A stretch of 17,429 nt of DNA from Acidimicrobiales bacterium (GTDB taxonomy: Bacteria; Actinomycetota; Acidimicrobiia; Acidimicrobiales; Ilumatobacteraceae). Below the pieces are notes generated by a model that was given only the letters and a program-made list of their open reading frames with translations, did no database searches and was not told the DNA's origin. Position 1 is the first letter of the stretch. Each line of letters starts with the position of its first letter. Both the position numbers and the translations under genes were made by a program. Location: NCBI GenBank assembly GCA_030833305.1, contig JAURHL010000023.1:1-17429 (forward strand). Direction: 5' to 3'. Positions 1 to 6,549 of the stretch are shown here, piece after piece.

Positions 1-72
1 AGGGGTTCCGGCGCCCTCTCACTCTACGATTTGTCCTGCTCCCTAGCCCACTCAGGTGATTCTGTGTCCAGC

Positions 73-297
73 ATGCGAACCCAAGTCGAAGAGACCATCG
101 AGGCCATCCGGCCGGCTCTTCACGCCGACGGCGGCGACATCGAATTGAAGGACGTCGACGAGGTCACCGGAATCGTCAGCGTCACGCTGGTGGGCGCCTG
201 CGGAACCTGCCCCACCTCCACCCAGACCTTGAAGCAGGGCATCGAGCGCATCATGCGCGACCGCGTCGACGGCGTCACCGAAGTGGTGAACGTGTGA
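73..297 (+). CDS. NifU C-terminal domain Fe-S scaffold protein (Nfu type)
   Basis: Small 74-residue protein consisting only of a NifU C-terminal (Nfu) domain, which in this family assembles or carries an Fe-S cluster and hands it to target enzymes in the cytosol. The family signatures are visible: IRPALHADGGDIEL at residues 12-25 and the C-x2-C cluster motif at Cys43 and Cys46, followed by TLKQGIE at 52-58. I chose ATG 73 because it gives the usual family N-terminus (MRTQVEETIEAIRP). GTG 64 and TTG 31 are in frame upstream, and an AGGTGA at 54-59 is spaced awkwardly for either start. The stop codon overlaps the GTG start of the MeaB-like gene by four bases, so the two are probably translationally coupled. 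Family assignment is secure; the client protein is unknown. Confidence 0.88.
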   Translation: MRTQVEETIEAIRPALHADGGDIELKDVDEVTGIVSVTLVGACGTCPTSTQTLKQGIERIMRDRVDGVTEVVNV

Positions 298-1256
298 GTC
301 GTCGCGATCGCAATCCCGACACTCTCTTCGCCTCCGCTCTCGATGGTGACCGCAGCGCGTTGGCACGTCTGCTGTCGATGATCGAACAGGGCGGAGACCC
401 GGCGCGCGCCATCGGTCGACTGTCGTATCCGCGAGGCGGTCACAGCTACACCGTCGGACTCACCGGGGCACCCGGAGCCGGCAAGAGCACGCTCACGTCG
501 TCCATCATCGGTCACCTGCGTTCGCAGGAACTGGAAGTGGCCGTGTTGGCCATCGATCCCTCGTCTCCGTTCACCGGCGGTGCCATCCTGGGCGACCGCG
601 TGCGCATGCAGGACCACGCCACCGACCCCGGCGTGTTCATCCGCTCCATGGCCACCCGCGGCCACCTGGGCGGCCTGTCGTTGGCGGCCCCCGAGGCCAT
701 TCGTCTGCTCGATGCCATCGGCCGCCTGTGGGTGTTGGTCGAGACCGTGGGTGTGGGTCAGGTGGAAGTCGAGATCGCCGGCAAGGCCGACACCACCATC
801 GTGGTGGTGAACCCGGGTTGGGGCGACTCGGTGCAGGCCAACAAGGCTGGTCTCATGGAGATCGCCGACATCTTCGTCATCAACAAGGCCGACCGCAAGG
901 GCGTGGACGAGACCCGCCGCGACCTGGAACAGATGCTCGACCTGTCCGATCTTCCGCATGAGGCGTGGCGTCCGCCCATCGTGCCCACCGTGGGCTCCAC
1001 GGGCGAAGGCGTGCCCGCCCTGTGGGACGTGGTGAAGCAGCATCGCGAGTTCATCACCACCAGCGGTGAACTGGATCGTCGTCGTCGCTTCCGTTTGCGC
1101 GAGGAATTGCGCGAGATCGTGGCGCGTCGTCTGGAACAGCGGGCCCGCGAGATCTGCACCGGCGAACGCTGGGACGAACTACAGGACGAGGTTCTGAGTC
1201 ACGTCACCGACCCGTGGAGCGCCGCCGACGAGATGCTGCGCCCCGTCGGCGCCTGA
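294..1256 (+). CDS. meaB: MeaB-type G-protein chaperone of a B12-dependent acyl-CoA mutase
   Basis: 320-residue P-loop GTPase of the MeaB/ArgK (SIMIBI class) family. These proteins protect and reload adenosylcobalamin in methylmalonyl-CoA mutase or related mutases. Visible motifs are the Walker A loop GAPGAGKS (58-65), IDPSSP (87-92), the switch segment ETVGVGQ (150-156) and the guanine-specificity motif NKAD (197-200). The C-terminal helical part (about 260-320) matches the dimerisation arm expected for the family, and the length is normal. GTG 294 overlaps the stop of the NifU-like gene (GTGA), and an enoyl-CoA hydratase follows 18 bp downstream. No mutase subunit is in this window, so the partner must be encoded elsewhere or upstream. 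The older name 'LAO/AO transport ATPase' is misleading for this family. Confidence 0.93.
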   Translation: MSRRDRNPDTLFASALDGDRSALARLLSMIEQGGDPARAIGRLSYPRGGHSYTVGLTGAPGAGKSTLTSSIIGHLRSQELEVAVLAIDPSSPFTGGAILGDRVRMQDHATDPGVFIRSMATRGHLGGLSLAAPEAIRLLDAIGRLWVLVETVGVGQVEVEIAGKADTTIVVVNPGWGDSVQANKAGLMEIADIFVINKADRKGVDETRRDLEQMLDLSDLPHEAWRPPIVPTVGSTGEGVPALWDVVKQHREFITTSGELDRRRRFRLREELREIVARRLEQRAREICTGERWDELQDEVLSHVTDPWSAADEMLRPVGA

Positions 1257-1263
1257 CGCCGAC

Positions 1264-1269
1264 GAGGAG
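1264..1269 (+). promoter_or_regulatory. Ribosome binding site of enoyl-CoA hydratase gene
   Basis: GAGGAG lies five bases before ATG 1275 and fixes that start. It is one of the few clear Shine-Dalgarno sequences in the window and fits an internal operon gene translated from a leadered message. Confidence 0.75.
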
Positions 1270-1274
1270 CGAAC

Positions 1275-2051
1275 ATGTCCGACGATCTGGTTCTGTGCGA
1301 ACGTCGCGCCGACGGCGTGGCCGTGGTGACGTTGAACAACCCCAAGGTGAACGCGCTCAGCCAAGCGGTGTTGGCGCGTCTGCGCGCGGTGGCCGAGGAC
1401 CTCACCGCGAATCCGCCCGGTGCGGTGGTCATCACCGGCGGCGAGCGCATCTTCGCCGCCGGCGCCGACATCAGCGAGTTCGGCGGCACCGCCGAGGGCG
1501 AGCGCATCGGCCTCGGTTGCCATTCGGCGCTCGACGCCGTGGCCGCCATTCCGCGTTTCGTCATCGCCGCCGTCAGCGGATACGCGTTGGGCGGCGGGTG
1601 CGAGCTGGCGTTGGCGTGCGACTATCGCATCGCCGGCGAGAAGGCCGTGTTCGGTCAGCCCGAGGTGTTGCTGGGCATCATCCCCGGCGGTGGCGGCACG
1701 CAACGCCTGCCCCGTCTGGTGGGCGCCAGTCGCGCCAAGGAACTGGTCATCACCGGTCGCCAGGTGAAGTCCGACGAGGCGTTGCGCATCGGCTTGGCCG
1801 ACGAGGTGGTGCCCAACGAGAGTCTGCACGAGCGCGCGTTGGCGTTGGCCGGCGCGGTGGCGAGCGGTGCCGTGTTGGCGCACGCCGCCATGAAGCGCGC
1901 CATCGACGAGGGACTGTCCACCTCGTTGTCCGAAGGCTTGCTGCTGGAGCGTCGTCTGTTCACTGACGTCTTTACCACCGACGACAGTCAGGTGGGCGTG
2001 AAGAGCTTCCTCGAGAACGGCCCGGGCAAGGCCACCTTCAGCGGCCGCTGA
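1275..2051 (+). CDS. Enoyl-CoA hydratase / crotonase family
   Basis: 258-residue crotonase-fold enzyme, predicted to hydrate 2-enoyl-CoA to 3-hydroxyacyl-CoA in beta-oxidation. The oxyanion-hole segment FAAGADI (60-66) and the GYALGGGCEL signature (102-111) are present. Both catalytic glutamates of true hydratases are kept: Glu110 in GGGCEL (Glu144 of rat mitochondrial hydratase) and Glu130 in FGQPE (Glu164). That supports hydratase activity rather than another crotonase reaction. It is the third gene of the NifU-MeaB operon, suggesting a role in catabolism of propionyl-CoA-yielding or branched acyl-CoA substrates. Its last 14 bases overlap the 3' end of the convergent glycosyltransferase gene. 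Substrate chain length cannot be read from the sequence. Confidence 0.9.
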   Translation: MSDDLVLCERRADGVAVVTLNNPKVNALSQAVLARLRAVAEDLTANPPGAVVITGGERIFAAGADISEFGGTAEGERIGLGCHSALDAVAAIPRFVIAAVSGYALGGGCELALACDYRIAGEKAVFGQPEVLLGIIPGGGGTQRLPRLVGASRAKELVITGRQVKSDEALRIGLADEVVPNESLHERALALAGAVASGAVLAHAAMKRAIDEGLSTSLSEGLLLERRLFTDVFTTDDSQVGVKSFLENGPGKATFSGR

Positions 2052-3186
2052 TCGCGCGTTCGTACACCGCCACCGTGGAGGTGGCGATGGCGTCCCACGA
2101 GAACCGACTGCGCAACACTTCCTTGCCCTTGCTCTGCATGTCGTCGGCCAACCCGGCGTCGGTGAGCACGCGTTCGATCGCCTCGGCCAACCGACGCGCG
2201 TTGCCCGGCTCGAACAACAGCGCCGCGTCGGTGCCCTCGATGATCTCGGCCAGTCCACCGGTGCGCGCCGCCACCGTGGGTGCCCCCGCCGCCAGGGCCT
2301 CCAGGGCCACGATGCCGAACGGTTCGTACAGCGACGGGATCACCACGCATCCGGCGCGATGCAACAACGACCGCAACTCGTCGTCGGACACGAAGCCGGC
2401 CAGGTTCACCAGATCGCTGACACCCTCGATGTCGACCTGACTCTGCAACTCGGGCAGATACGAACCGCGTCCGGCGATGACGCAACGAATGCCGGGCACA
2501 CGACCGCGCAACAACGCCATCGCTTGGGCCAACACCTGGAAGCCCTTCTCGTATTGCACGCGACCCCAGGCCAGCACCAACGGTTCGCGGGCGATCGCGC
2601 CGCTGGGTTCCCACACGCGCGGGTCGACGCCGTTGGGGATCAGTTCGACGTTGGTCGGGTCCAGACCTTCCAGCAACTCGCGCATCATGAAACGCGAACA
2701 GCAGATCTGCGCCGTGGACCGATACGCCAACCACGCCTCGACGGCGTTGATGGCCGAGCTGGCGCCCTCGGGCACGTGACCGCCGTGACGACCGCGTTCG
2801 GTGGAGTGGAACGTGGCCACCAGCGGCGCGGCGAACAACGTCGCCAACGTGTCGCCGGCCCACGCGGTGTGCCAGTCGTGGGCGTGCACCACGTCGGGAC
2901 GCCAGTGCTCGATGATGGCGGCCAGGGCCACCATCTGGTTGTTGGCCGAGGCGATGCGCAACACTTCGTCGTCGTCGGGTAACCACGGCAGATCGGTGCG
3001 CGCTCGTATCACGCGCGCGCCGTCGACGGTGACGGTGTCGGCGGGCAGGTCGCCGTCGTGGTCGACGCTGAACACCACCACCTCGTGCCCCGCGCGGGCC
3101 AACGCACCGGCGAGGCCGTCCACGTGGGCCGCCACGCCACCGATGGAGGCCGGCGGGAACTCGCGGGTCGACATCAGCACGCGCAC
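2038..3186 (-). CDS. GT4 family glycosyltransferase (GT-B fold)
   Basis: 382-residue retaining glycosyltransferase of family GT4, resembling glycogen-synthase-like and actinobacterial GlgA/GlgM-type enzymes. The N-terminal domain opens with STREFPPASIGGVAAHV (6-22), the donor and acceptor glycine loop. Further motifs are HAHDWHT (101-107), PNGVDP (184-189), GRVQYEKG (208-215, with phosphate-binding Arg209 and Lys214) and the E-x7-E signature Glu288/Glu296 within YEPFGIVALE. No signal peptide or membrane segment is seen, so it is cytosolic. GTG 3186 is chosen because it gives MRVLMSTREFPP and sits six bases after a TACCGT element; ATG 3174 is the fallback. Donor and acceptor sugars are unknown: alpha-glucan synthesis, trehalose or lipid glycosylation are all possible. 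The reading frame stays open far upstream, but that extension lies over azlC and has no domain similarity. Confidence 0.87.
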   Translation of the reverse strand: MRVLMSTREFPPASIGGVAAHVDGLAGALARAGHEVVVFSVDHDGDLPADTVTVDGARVIRARTDLPWLPDDDEVLRIASANNQMVALAAIIEHWRPDVVHAHDWHTAWAGDTLATLFAAPLVATFHSTERGRHGGHVPEGASSAINAVEAWLAYRSTAQICCSRFMMRELLEGLDPTNVELIPNGVDPRVWEPSGAIAREPLVLAWGRVQYEKGFQVLAQAMALLRGRVPGIRCVIAGRGSYLPELQSQVDIEGVSDLVNLAGFVSDDELRSLLHRAGCVVIPSLYEPFGIVALEALAAGAPTVAARTGGLAEIIEGTDAALLFEPGNARRLAEAIERVLTDAGLADDMQSKGKEVLRSRFSWDAIATSTVAVYERAISGR

Positions 3187-3192
3187 GAGCGA

Positions 3193-3198
3193 ACGGTA
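3193..3198 (-). promoter_or_regulatory. -10 element (TACCGT) of leaderless glycosyltransferase promoter
   Basis: TACCGT on the minus strand fits the actinobacterial TAnnnT -10 pattern. Six bases separate it from GTG 3186, which would place the transcription start at or next to the start codon. No Shine-Dalgarno sequence precedes this GTG. Confidence 0.5.
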
Positions 3199-3212
3199 GC
3201 GGACGCACCTCG

Positions 3213-3218
3213 TAGCCT
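3213..3218 (+). promoter_or_regulatory. -10 element (TAGCCT) of leaderless azlC promoter
   Basis: TAGCCT followed by exactly seven bases and GTG 3226. The same hexamer with the same seven-base spacing and a nearly identical G-rich spacer precedes mnmA. It lies only 14 bp from the opposing -10 element of the glycosyltransferase gene. Confidence 0.55.
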
Positions 3219-3225
3219 TGGGGGC

Positions 3226-3939
3226 GTGATCGAACGGCAGGCATGGTGGCGCGACCCGGCGTTGCGCCCCATGGTGGTGGCCTGTCTCACCCTCAGCGGC
3301 GCCGTGGGCGTGTTCGGGTTCTCGTTCGGCGTGGGGTCGGTGGCGGCCGGCGCCAGCGTGTGGCAGACCTGCGCGTTGTCGCTGTTCGTGTTCACGGGGG
3401 CGTCGCAGTTCTCGGCCATGAGCGTCATCGGTGCCGGCGGTTCGTTGGGTTCGGCGTTGGGCGGTGCGTTGTTGTTGGCCGCGCGCAACGGTGTGTACGG
3501 ACTGGCGATGTCGCGACGTCTCGACGGCTCTCTCGGGCGACGACTGCTGGCCGCTCAGTTGACCATCGACGAGACCACCGCGATGGCGGTGGCGCAGCCG
3601 AACCGTCGCGAGCAACAGATCGCGTTCTGGCTGACCGGCTTCGCGCTGTACACGTTCTGGAACGTGGGCACGCTCATCGGCGCACTCACCGGCAGCGCCA
3701 TCGATCCGCGGACGTTCGGTCTCGACGCCGCGTTCCCCGCCGGTTTCGTGGCCATGGTGTGGCCGTTGCTCACCGATCGGCGGGCGCGACTGGCCGCGGT
3801 CATCGGGGGAGTGGTGTTCCTCGCCACGGTGTCGTTCCTGCCCATCGGCGTGCCGATTCTGTTGTCGGTGGTCGGCGTTCTGGTGGGCGTGCAACGCCCG
3901 GTGCCACCGCCGGTGGGGGCAAAGGTGTCACGGCCATGA
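3226..3939 (+). CDS. azlC: AzlC family branched-chain amino acid exporter, large subunit
   Basis: 237-residue polytopic membrane protein of the AzlC (LIV-E) family, which with AzlD exports branched-chain amino acids or their analogues. Family hallmarks are visible: FTGASQF (56-62), AARNGVYGLAMS (85-96), the acidic pair in IDETTAM (114-120) and GLDAAFPAGF (165-174). Several hydrophobic spans can be picked out (about 17-38, 48-70, 74-95, 132-155, 168-182 and 188-222). GTG 3226 is supported by the TAGCCT element seven bases upstream; earlier in-frame codons would run into the divergent glycosyltransferase. Its stop overlaps the azlD start as ATGA, typical of azlCD operons. Substrate identity is inferred from the family alone. 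Confidence 0.9.
   Translation: MIERQAWWRDPALRPMVVACLTLSGAVGVFGFSFGVGSVAAGASVWQTCALSLFVFTGASQFSAMSVIGAGGSLGSALGGALLLAARNGVYGLAMSRRLDGSLGRRLLAAQLTIDETTAMAVAQPNRREQQIAFWLTGFALYTFWNVGTLIGALTGSAIDPRTFGLDAAFPAGFVAMVWPLLTDRRARLAAVIGGVVFLATVSFLPIGVPILLSVVGVLVGVQRPVPPPVGAKVSRP
3921..3927 (+). promoter_or_regulatory. Ribosome binding site for azlD inside the end of azlC
   Basis: AAAGGTG, eight bases before ATG 3936, in the last codons of azlC. It would support re-initiation at the ATGA overlap. Confidence 0.45.
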
Positions 3940-4235
3940 GCTGGACGCTGGTGATCGTTCTGGCGCTGGGCGCGTACGCGTTCAAGGTGACCGGGTTGGT
4001 GATCCTGGGTGGACGCTCGTTGCCCGCGGTGGTCGAACGTTGTCTGGCTCTCATCCCGGCCGCGGTCGTGACCGCGCTCATCGTGAAGGACACCTTCACC
4101 ACCGGCCAGGACCTGGTTCTGGATGCTCGGGCGGCCGGTATCGCGGTGGCGGTGGTGGCGGCGTGGCGCAAGGCGCCGGCTGACGTGGTGATCGTGCTGG
4201 GCGCGGCCGTGACTGCTCTCTTGCGCCAAGTCTGA
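3936..4235 (+). CDS. azlD: AzlD family branched-chain amino acid exporter, small subunit
   Basis: 99-residue hydrophobic protein of the AzlD family, the small partner that forms the exporter with AzlC. Membrane segments are visible at about 2-23 (SWTLVIVLALGAYAFKVTG), 36-51 (RCLALIPAAVVTALIV) and 66-95 (a split hydrophobic C-terminal part). GRSLPAVVERCLALIPAAV is typical of the family. ATG 3936 overlaps the azlC stop by four bases, so the two are translationally coupled. It ends 18 bp before the convergent SRPBCC gene ends, with no hairpin terminator between them. Confidence 0.87.
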   Translation: MSWTLVIVLALGAYAFKVTGLVILGGRSLPAVVERCLALIPAAVVTALIVKDTFTTGQDLVLDARAAGIAVAVVAAWRKAPADVVIVLGAAVTALLRQV

Positions 4236-4253
4236 GCGCGACCGCGTGCGGCC

Positions 4254-4694
4254 TCAGTCGACGAGGGTCTTCAGTTTCTTCAGGTTGCGGCGCCAGATGG
4301 CCTTCATCACCAACTGACCGCCCACGATCTCGCCCAGACGACCGCCCAGCCACCACGGGAACGTCAGCTTCTCGCTCCAGGTGAACCGCGTGCGCGCGCC
4401 GTCATCCAGCGGCGCCAGCGTGAAGATGCCCGTGCCGGTGACCAACCCGGTGTGGCGCACGCCCATGGCTTCGCCCGGGATCCACTCGGTGATCTCCATG
4501 TGGTCGGTCAACTTGATGGGCCCCACCTTGGTGTCGCACAGGAACTTCGTGCCCACTCCGCGGGTCTGGTCACCCTCGAAGCGGATGGCCACCGCGTCGG
4601 CCATCCAGTCCACGTGACGTTCGATGGGTTCCACCACGTCCCACACGCGCGCGGGCGTGGCGTCGAGGTCGATGGATACGGTGATGCGGCTCAT
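4254..4694 (-). CDS. SRPBCC family protein (polyketide cyclase/START-like fold)
   Basis: 146-residue single-domain protein with the SRPBCC (Bet v1/START-like) pattern: an opening strand MSRITVSIDLDATPARVWDVV (1-21), repeated beta segments ending in TGIFTLAPLDDGARTRFTWSEKLTF, and a long C-terminal helix (about 120-144). Such proteins bind hydrophobic ligands in a helix-grip cavity; ligand and reaction are unknown here. ATG 4694 is preferred over an in-frame start 39 bases upstream because it gives the usual family N-terminus and lies 19 bp after the galT stop. It is probably the last gene of the methyltransferase-galT-SRPBCC run. No Shine-Dalgarno sequence is visible. Confidence 0.75.
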   Translation of the reverse strand: MSRITVSIDLDATPARVWDVVEPIERHVDWMADAVAIRFEGDQTRGVGTKFLCDTKVGPIKLTDHMEITEWIPGEAMGVRHTGLVTGTGIFTLAPLDDGARTRFTWSEKLTFPWWLGGRLGEIVGGQLVMKAIWRRNLKKLKTLVD

Positions 4695-4713
4695 ACCGCC
4701 AGTGTTACCCAGA

Positions 4714-5697
4714 TCAGGCGTGAGCGCCCACACGGCGCAGTTCTTCGGCGGCTTGCTCGGGCGGAATGATGTTGATCATCACGCCGGTGCCGCGTTCGAA
4801 GCCGGCCACGGTGGTGAGCTTCGGGAAGAGGTGCACGTGCCAGTGGAAGGCCCCGTTGTGGTGGTGGGGCGCGGTGTGGAACACCAGGTTGAACGCCACG
4901 TCGGTGAACACCTCGTTCAGGTGCACCAGGGCGTCACGGATCGCGCGACCGACGCCGGCCACCTGTTCGTCGGACGAATCGGTGAGGTGCTGGTCGTGGT
5001 TGCGCGGGATGATGAGCATCTCGTACGGGCCACCGCTCCACCAGGGGCACACCACCACGGCGTCGTCAGTGGCCAGCACCACGCGCTCGTTCGACGCCAA
5101 CTCGGCCTCGACCGTGGCGCACAGGATGCAGCCGCCCTCGAAGCGCACGAAGGCGCGTTCCTCGTCGAGGATCTCGCCCGGGACGAAGGGCAGACCGAGC
5201 AACTGACCGTGCGGGTGCGACAGCGACGCACCGGCCTCGCGACCGTGGTTCACGATGGCCTGCGTGTAACGGATGTTGTCGGTGTCGGCGTGGCTCTGCA
5301 GACGCTGCTTCAGCGTGACCATCATCTCGGAGCAGGCCTGGTCGCTGAACACCTCGATGCCGGCCTTGTGGTCTCGGGTGAACACGAACACCTCGTGCGT
5401 GCCACTGGCCTCGGCCATGACGTGCACCGGACCGAGGTTGCGCACCGCGAGCGAGTCGTCACCGTCGAAGGCGGGGAACAGGTTGGGGATGACGCGCATG
5501 CGCCAGTGACTGTCGGGGCCGACGCTGGCGAGCGTGGGTAACGACGCATCCTCGTTGCCGGGACAGAAGGGACACGGGCGCGTGGGACCGGATTCGACGG
5601 TGGGCACGCGGGTGGCGAAATCGGTGGGGCGCATGGCCCGCTCGGCGACGATGGTGACCCACCGGCCGGTGAGAGGATTCAGACGTAGTTGACTCAC
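4714..5697 (-). CDS. galT: Galactose-1-phosphate uridylyltransferase family protein (GalT)
   Basis: 327-residue HIT-superfamily nucleotidylyltransferase. GalT moves UMP between UDP-glucose and galactose 1-phosphate in the Leloir pathway, through a histidine-UMP intermediate. Visible features are the zinc pair Cys42/Cys45 in CPFCPGNED, the active-site motif HPHGQ at 161-165 (His161 zinc ligand, His163 nucleophile) and the C-terminal FHWHVHLFPK (284-293). A second CxxC sits at 190-193. GTG 5697 gives MSQLRLNPLTGRWVTI; GTG 5706 is a close alternative. No galK or galE is nearby, so the physiological nucleotide sugar could differ, for example an ADP-glucose phosphorylase-type activity. The SRPBCC gene follows by 19 bp. 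Confidence 0.85.
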   Translation of the reverse strand: MSQLRLNPLTGRWVTIVAERAMRPTDFATRVPTVESGPTRPCPFCPGNEDASLPTLASVGPDSHWRMRVIPNLFPAFDGDDSLAVRNLGPVHVMAEASGTHEVFVFTRDHKAGIEVFSDQACSEMMVTLKQRLQSHADTDNIRYTQAIVNHGREAGASLSHPHGQLLGLPFVPGEILDEERAFVRFEGGCILCATVEAELASNERVVLATDDAVVVCPWWSGGPYEMLIIPRNHDQHLTDSSDEQVAGVGRAIRDALVHLNEVFTDVAFNLVFHTAPHHHNGAFHWHVHLFPKLTTVAGFERGTGVMINIIPPEQAAEELRRVGAHA

Positions 5698-5706
5698 GGT
5701 GCTCAC

Positions 5707-5712
5707 AGGATA
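5707..5712 (-). promoter_or_regulatory. Possible -10 element (TATCCT) of galT
   Basis: TATCCT on the minus strand, nine bases before GTG 5697. It would give a leader of about three bases. It sits in the 40-bp gap after the methyltransferase stop, so galT may have its own promoter as well as read-through. Confidence 0.45.
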
Positions 5713-5722
5713 CGCAAAGAGA

Positions 5723-5741
5723 GTGACGAATTCCTTGTCAC
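5723..5741. repeat. Inverted repeat GTGAC-N9-GTCAC upstream of galT
   Basis: Perfect 5-bp arms around a nine-base spacer containing GAATTC, positioned over the expected -35 region of the galT promoter and just touching the methyltransferase stop codon. There is no U tract after it in either direction, so it does not look like a terminator. It might be an operator. Confidence 0.3.
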
Positions 5742-6469
5742 CGGGTGTACACCGAGACATGTGTCGGTGAATCCGCGACGAACGCCGACCGGCCCATGTC
5801 CTCCCAGCGGTCCCGCAGCCGCAGACCGGCTCGGGTCGCCATCCGATCCAGTTCCTCGGGCGACGAATAGCGGATGCTCCAGGGGCGCAGGCGAACACCA
5901 CCGGTTTCGGTGAATTCCACGAACTGTCCGTCGACGCGTTGGTCCTCGGGGTGGTGCACGTCGACCGACAGAACCACACGATCGGCGTTCATGGAACGCA
6001 CCCCCACCGTTCCGCCCGCCTTGCGTTGGGGGTCGGGAACGGCGGCTTCGATGATGAACGTCCCGTTGTCGTTCAGGCGCCGGGCCACGGCGTCGAACAG
6101 TGCGTGCTGGCGTTCGGCGCTGGCCAGACTGAAGATGGTGTTGTACGCGATCAACACGGCGTCGAAGGTCTGGTCGGGCAGGGCGTCGATCATGTCGCCG
6201 CGAATCAAGTCCAGCGCGAGGTCACCGGCCTTGGTGCGGCACCGCTCCAGCATCGCCTCGCTCGAATCGACACCCACCACCGTGCACCCGGCGCGGGCGA
6301 GGGGCAGGGCCAGTCGTCCGGTGCCGACGCCCAATTCCAACACGCTGCCCCCACGGGCCAACTCGGTGACCAACGCCGTGGTGGCGTCCACGTCGCTGAC
6401 GTCGTCGTACCAATCGTCGTAGACGTCGGCGAACGAGTCGCCGTAGGTCGCGTCGTCGAAGCCCTTCAT
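5738..6469 (-). CDS. Class I SAM-dependent methyltransferase
   Basis: 243-residue methyltransferase of the Rossmann-like class I type. Motif I is VLELGVGTGRLALPLA (43-58), followed by the acidic SAM ribose-binding segment VVGVDSSEAML (64-74) and GDMIDALPDQTFDAVL (91-106) for motifs II-III. The region before motif I is acidic and aromatic (FADVYDDWYDDV). No substrate can be assigned; small-molecule, lipid or nucleoside targets are all possible. ATG 6469 is the first methionine giving a typical start, but no Shine-Dalgarno or TAnnnT element precedes it, so a GTG 15-18 bases upstream is also possible. It is divergent from the cysteine desulfurase gene across about 80 bp, and galT follows 40 bp downstream on the same strand. 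Confidence 0.82.
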   Translation of the reverse strand: MKGFDDATYGDSFADVYDDWYDDVSDVDATTALVTELARGGSVLELGVGTGRLALPLARAGCTVVGVDSSEAMLERCRTKAGDLALDLIRGDMIDALPDQTFDAVLIAYNTIFSLASAERQHALFDAVARRLNDNGTFIIEAAVPDPQRKAGGTVGVRSMNADRVVLSVDVHHPEDQRVDGQFVEFTETGGVRLRPWSIRYSSPEELDRMATRAGLRLRDRWEDMGRSAFVADSPTHVSVYTR

Positions 6470-6537
6470 GCGCGTCCAGTCCACCACGCCGTCGTGGTCG
6501 GCAGTGAATCGGGCGATCGGGTCCGACGACGGGGCGG

Positions 6538-6543
6538 TACTCT
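6538..6543 (+). promoter_or_regulatory. -10 element (TACTCT) of leaderless cysteine desulfurase promoter
   Basis: TACTCT followed by six bases and ATG 6550, matching the TAnnnT-N6/7-start arrangement seen at several other genes here. No Shine-Dalgarno sequence is present. Confidence 0.5.
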
Positions 6544-6549
6544 TCGGGA

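Noticed and set aside
120..1043. 307-codon minus-strand frame opposite meaB
   Set aside because: Same antisense composition, no motif, no start signal; meaB on the other strand is unambiguous.
4695..4713. AACACT six bases before the SRPBCC ATG as a leaderless promoter
   Set aside because: It matches only two of the three fixed TAnnnT positions and lies in a 19-bp gap inside an apparent operon; read-through from galT is simpler.
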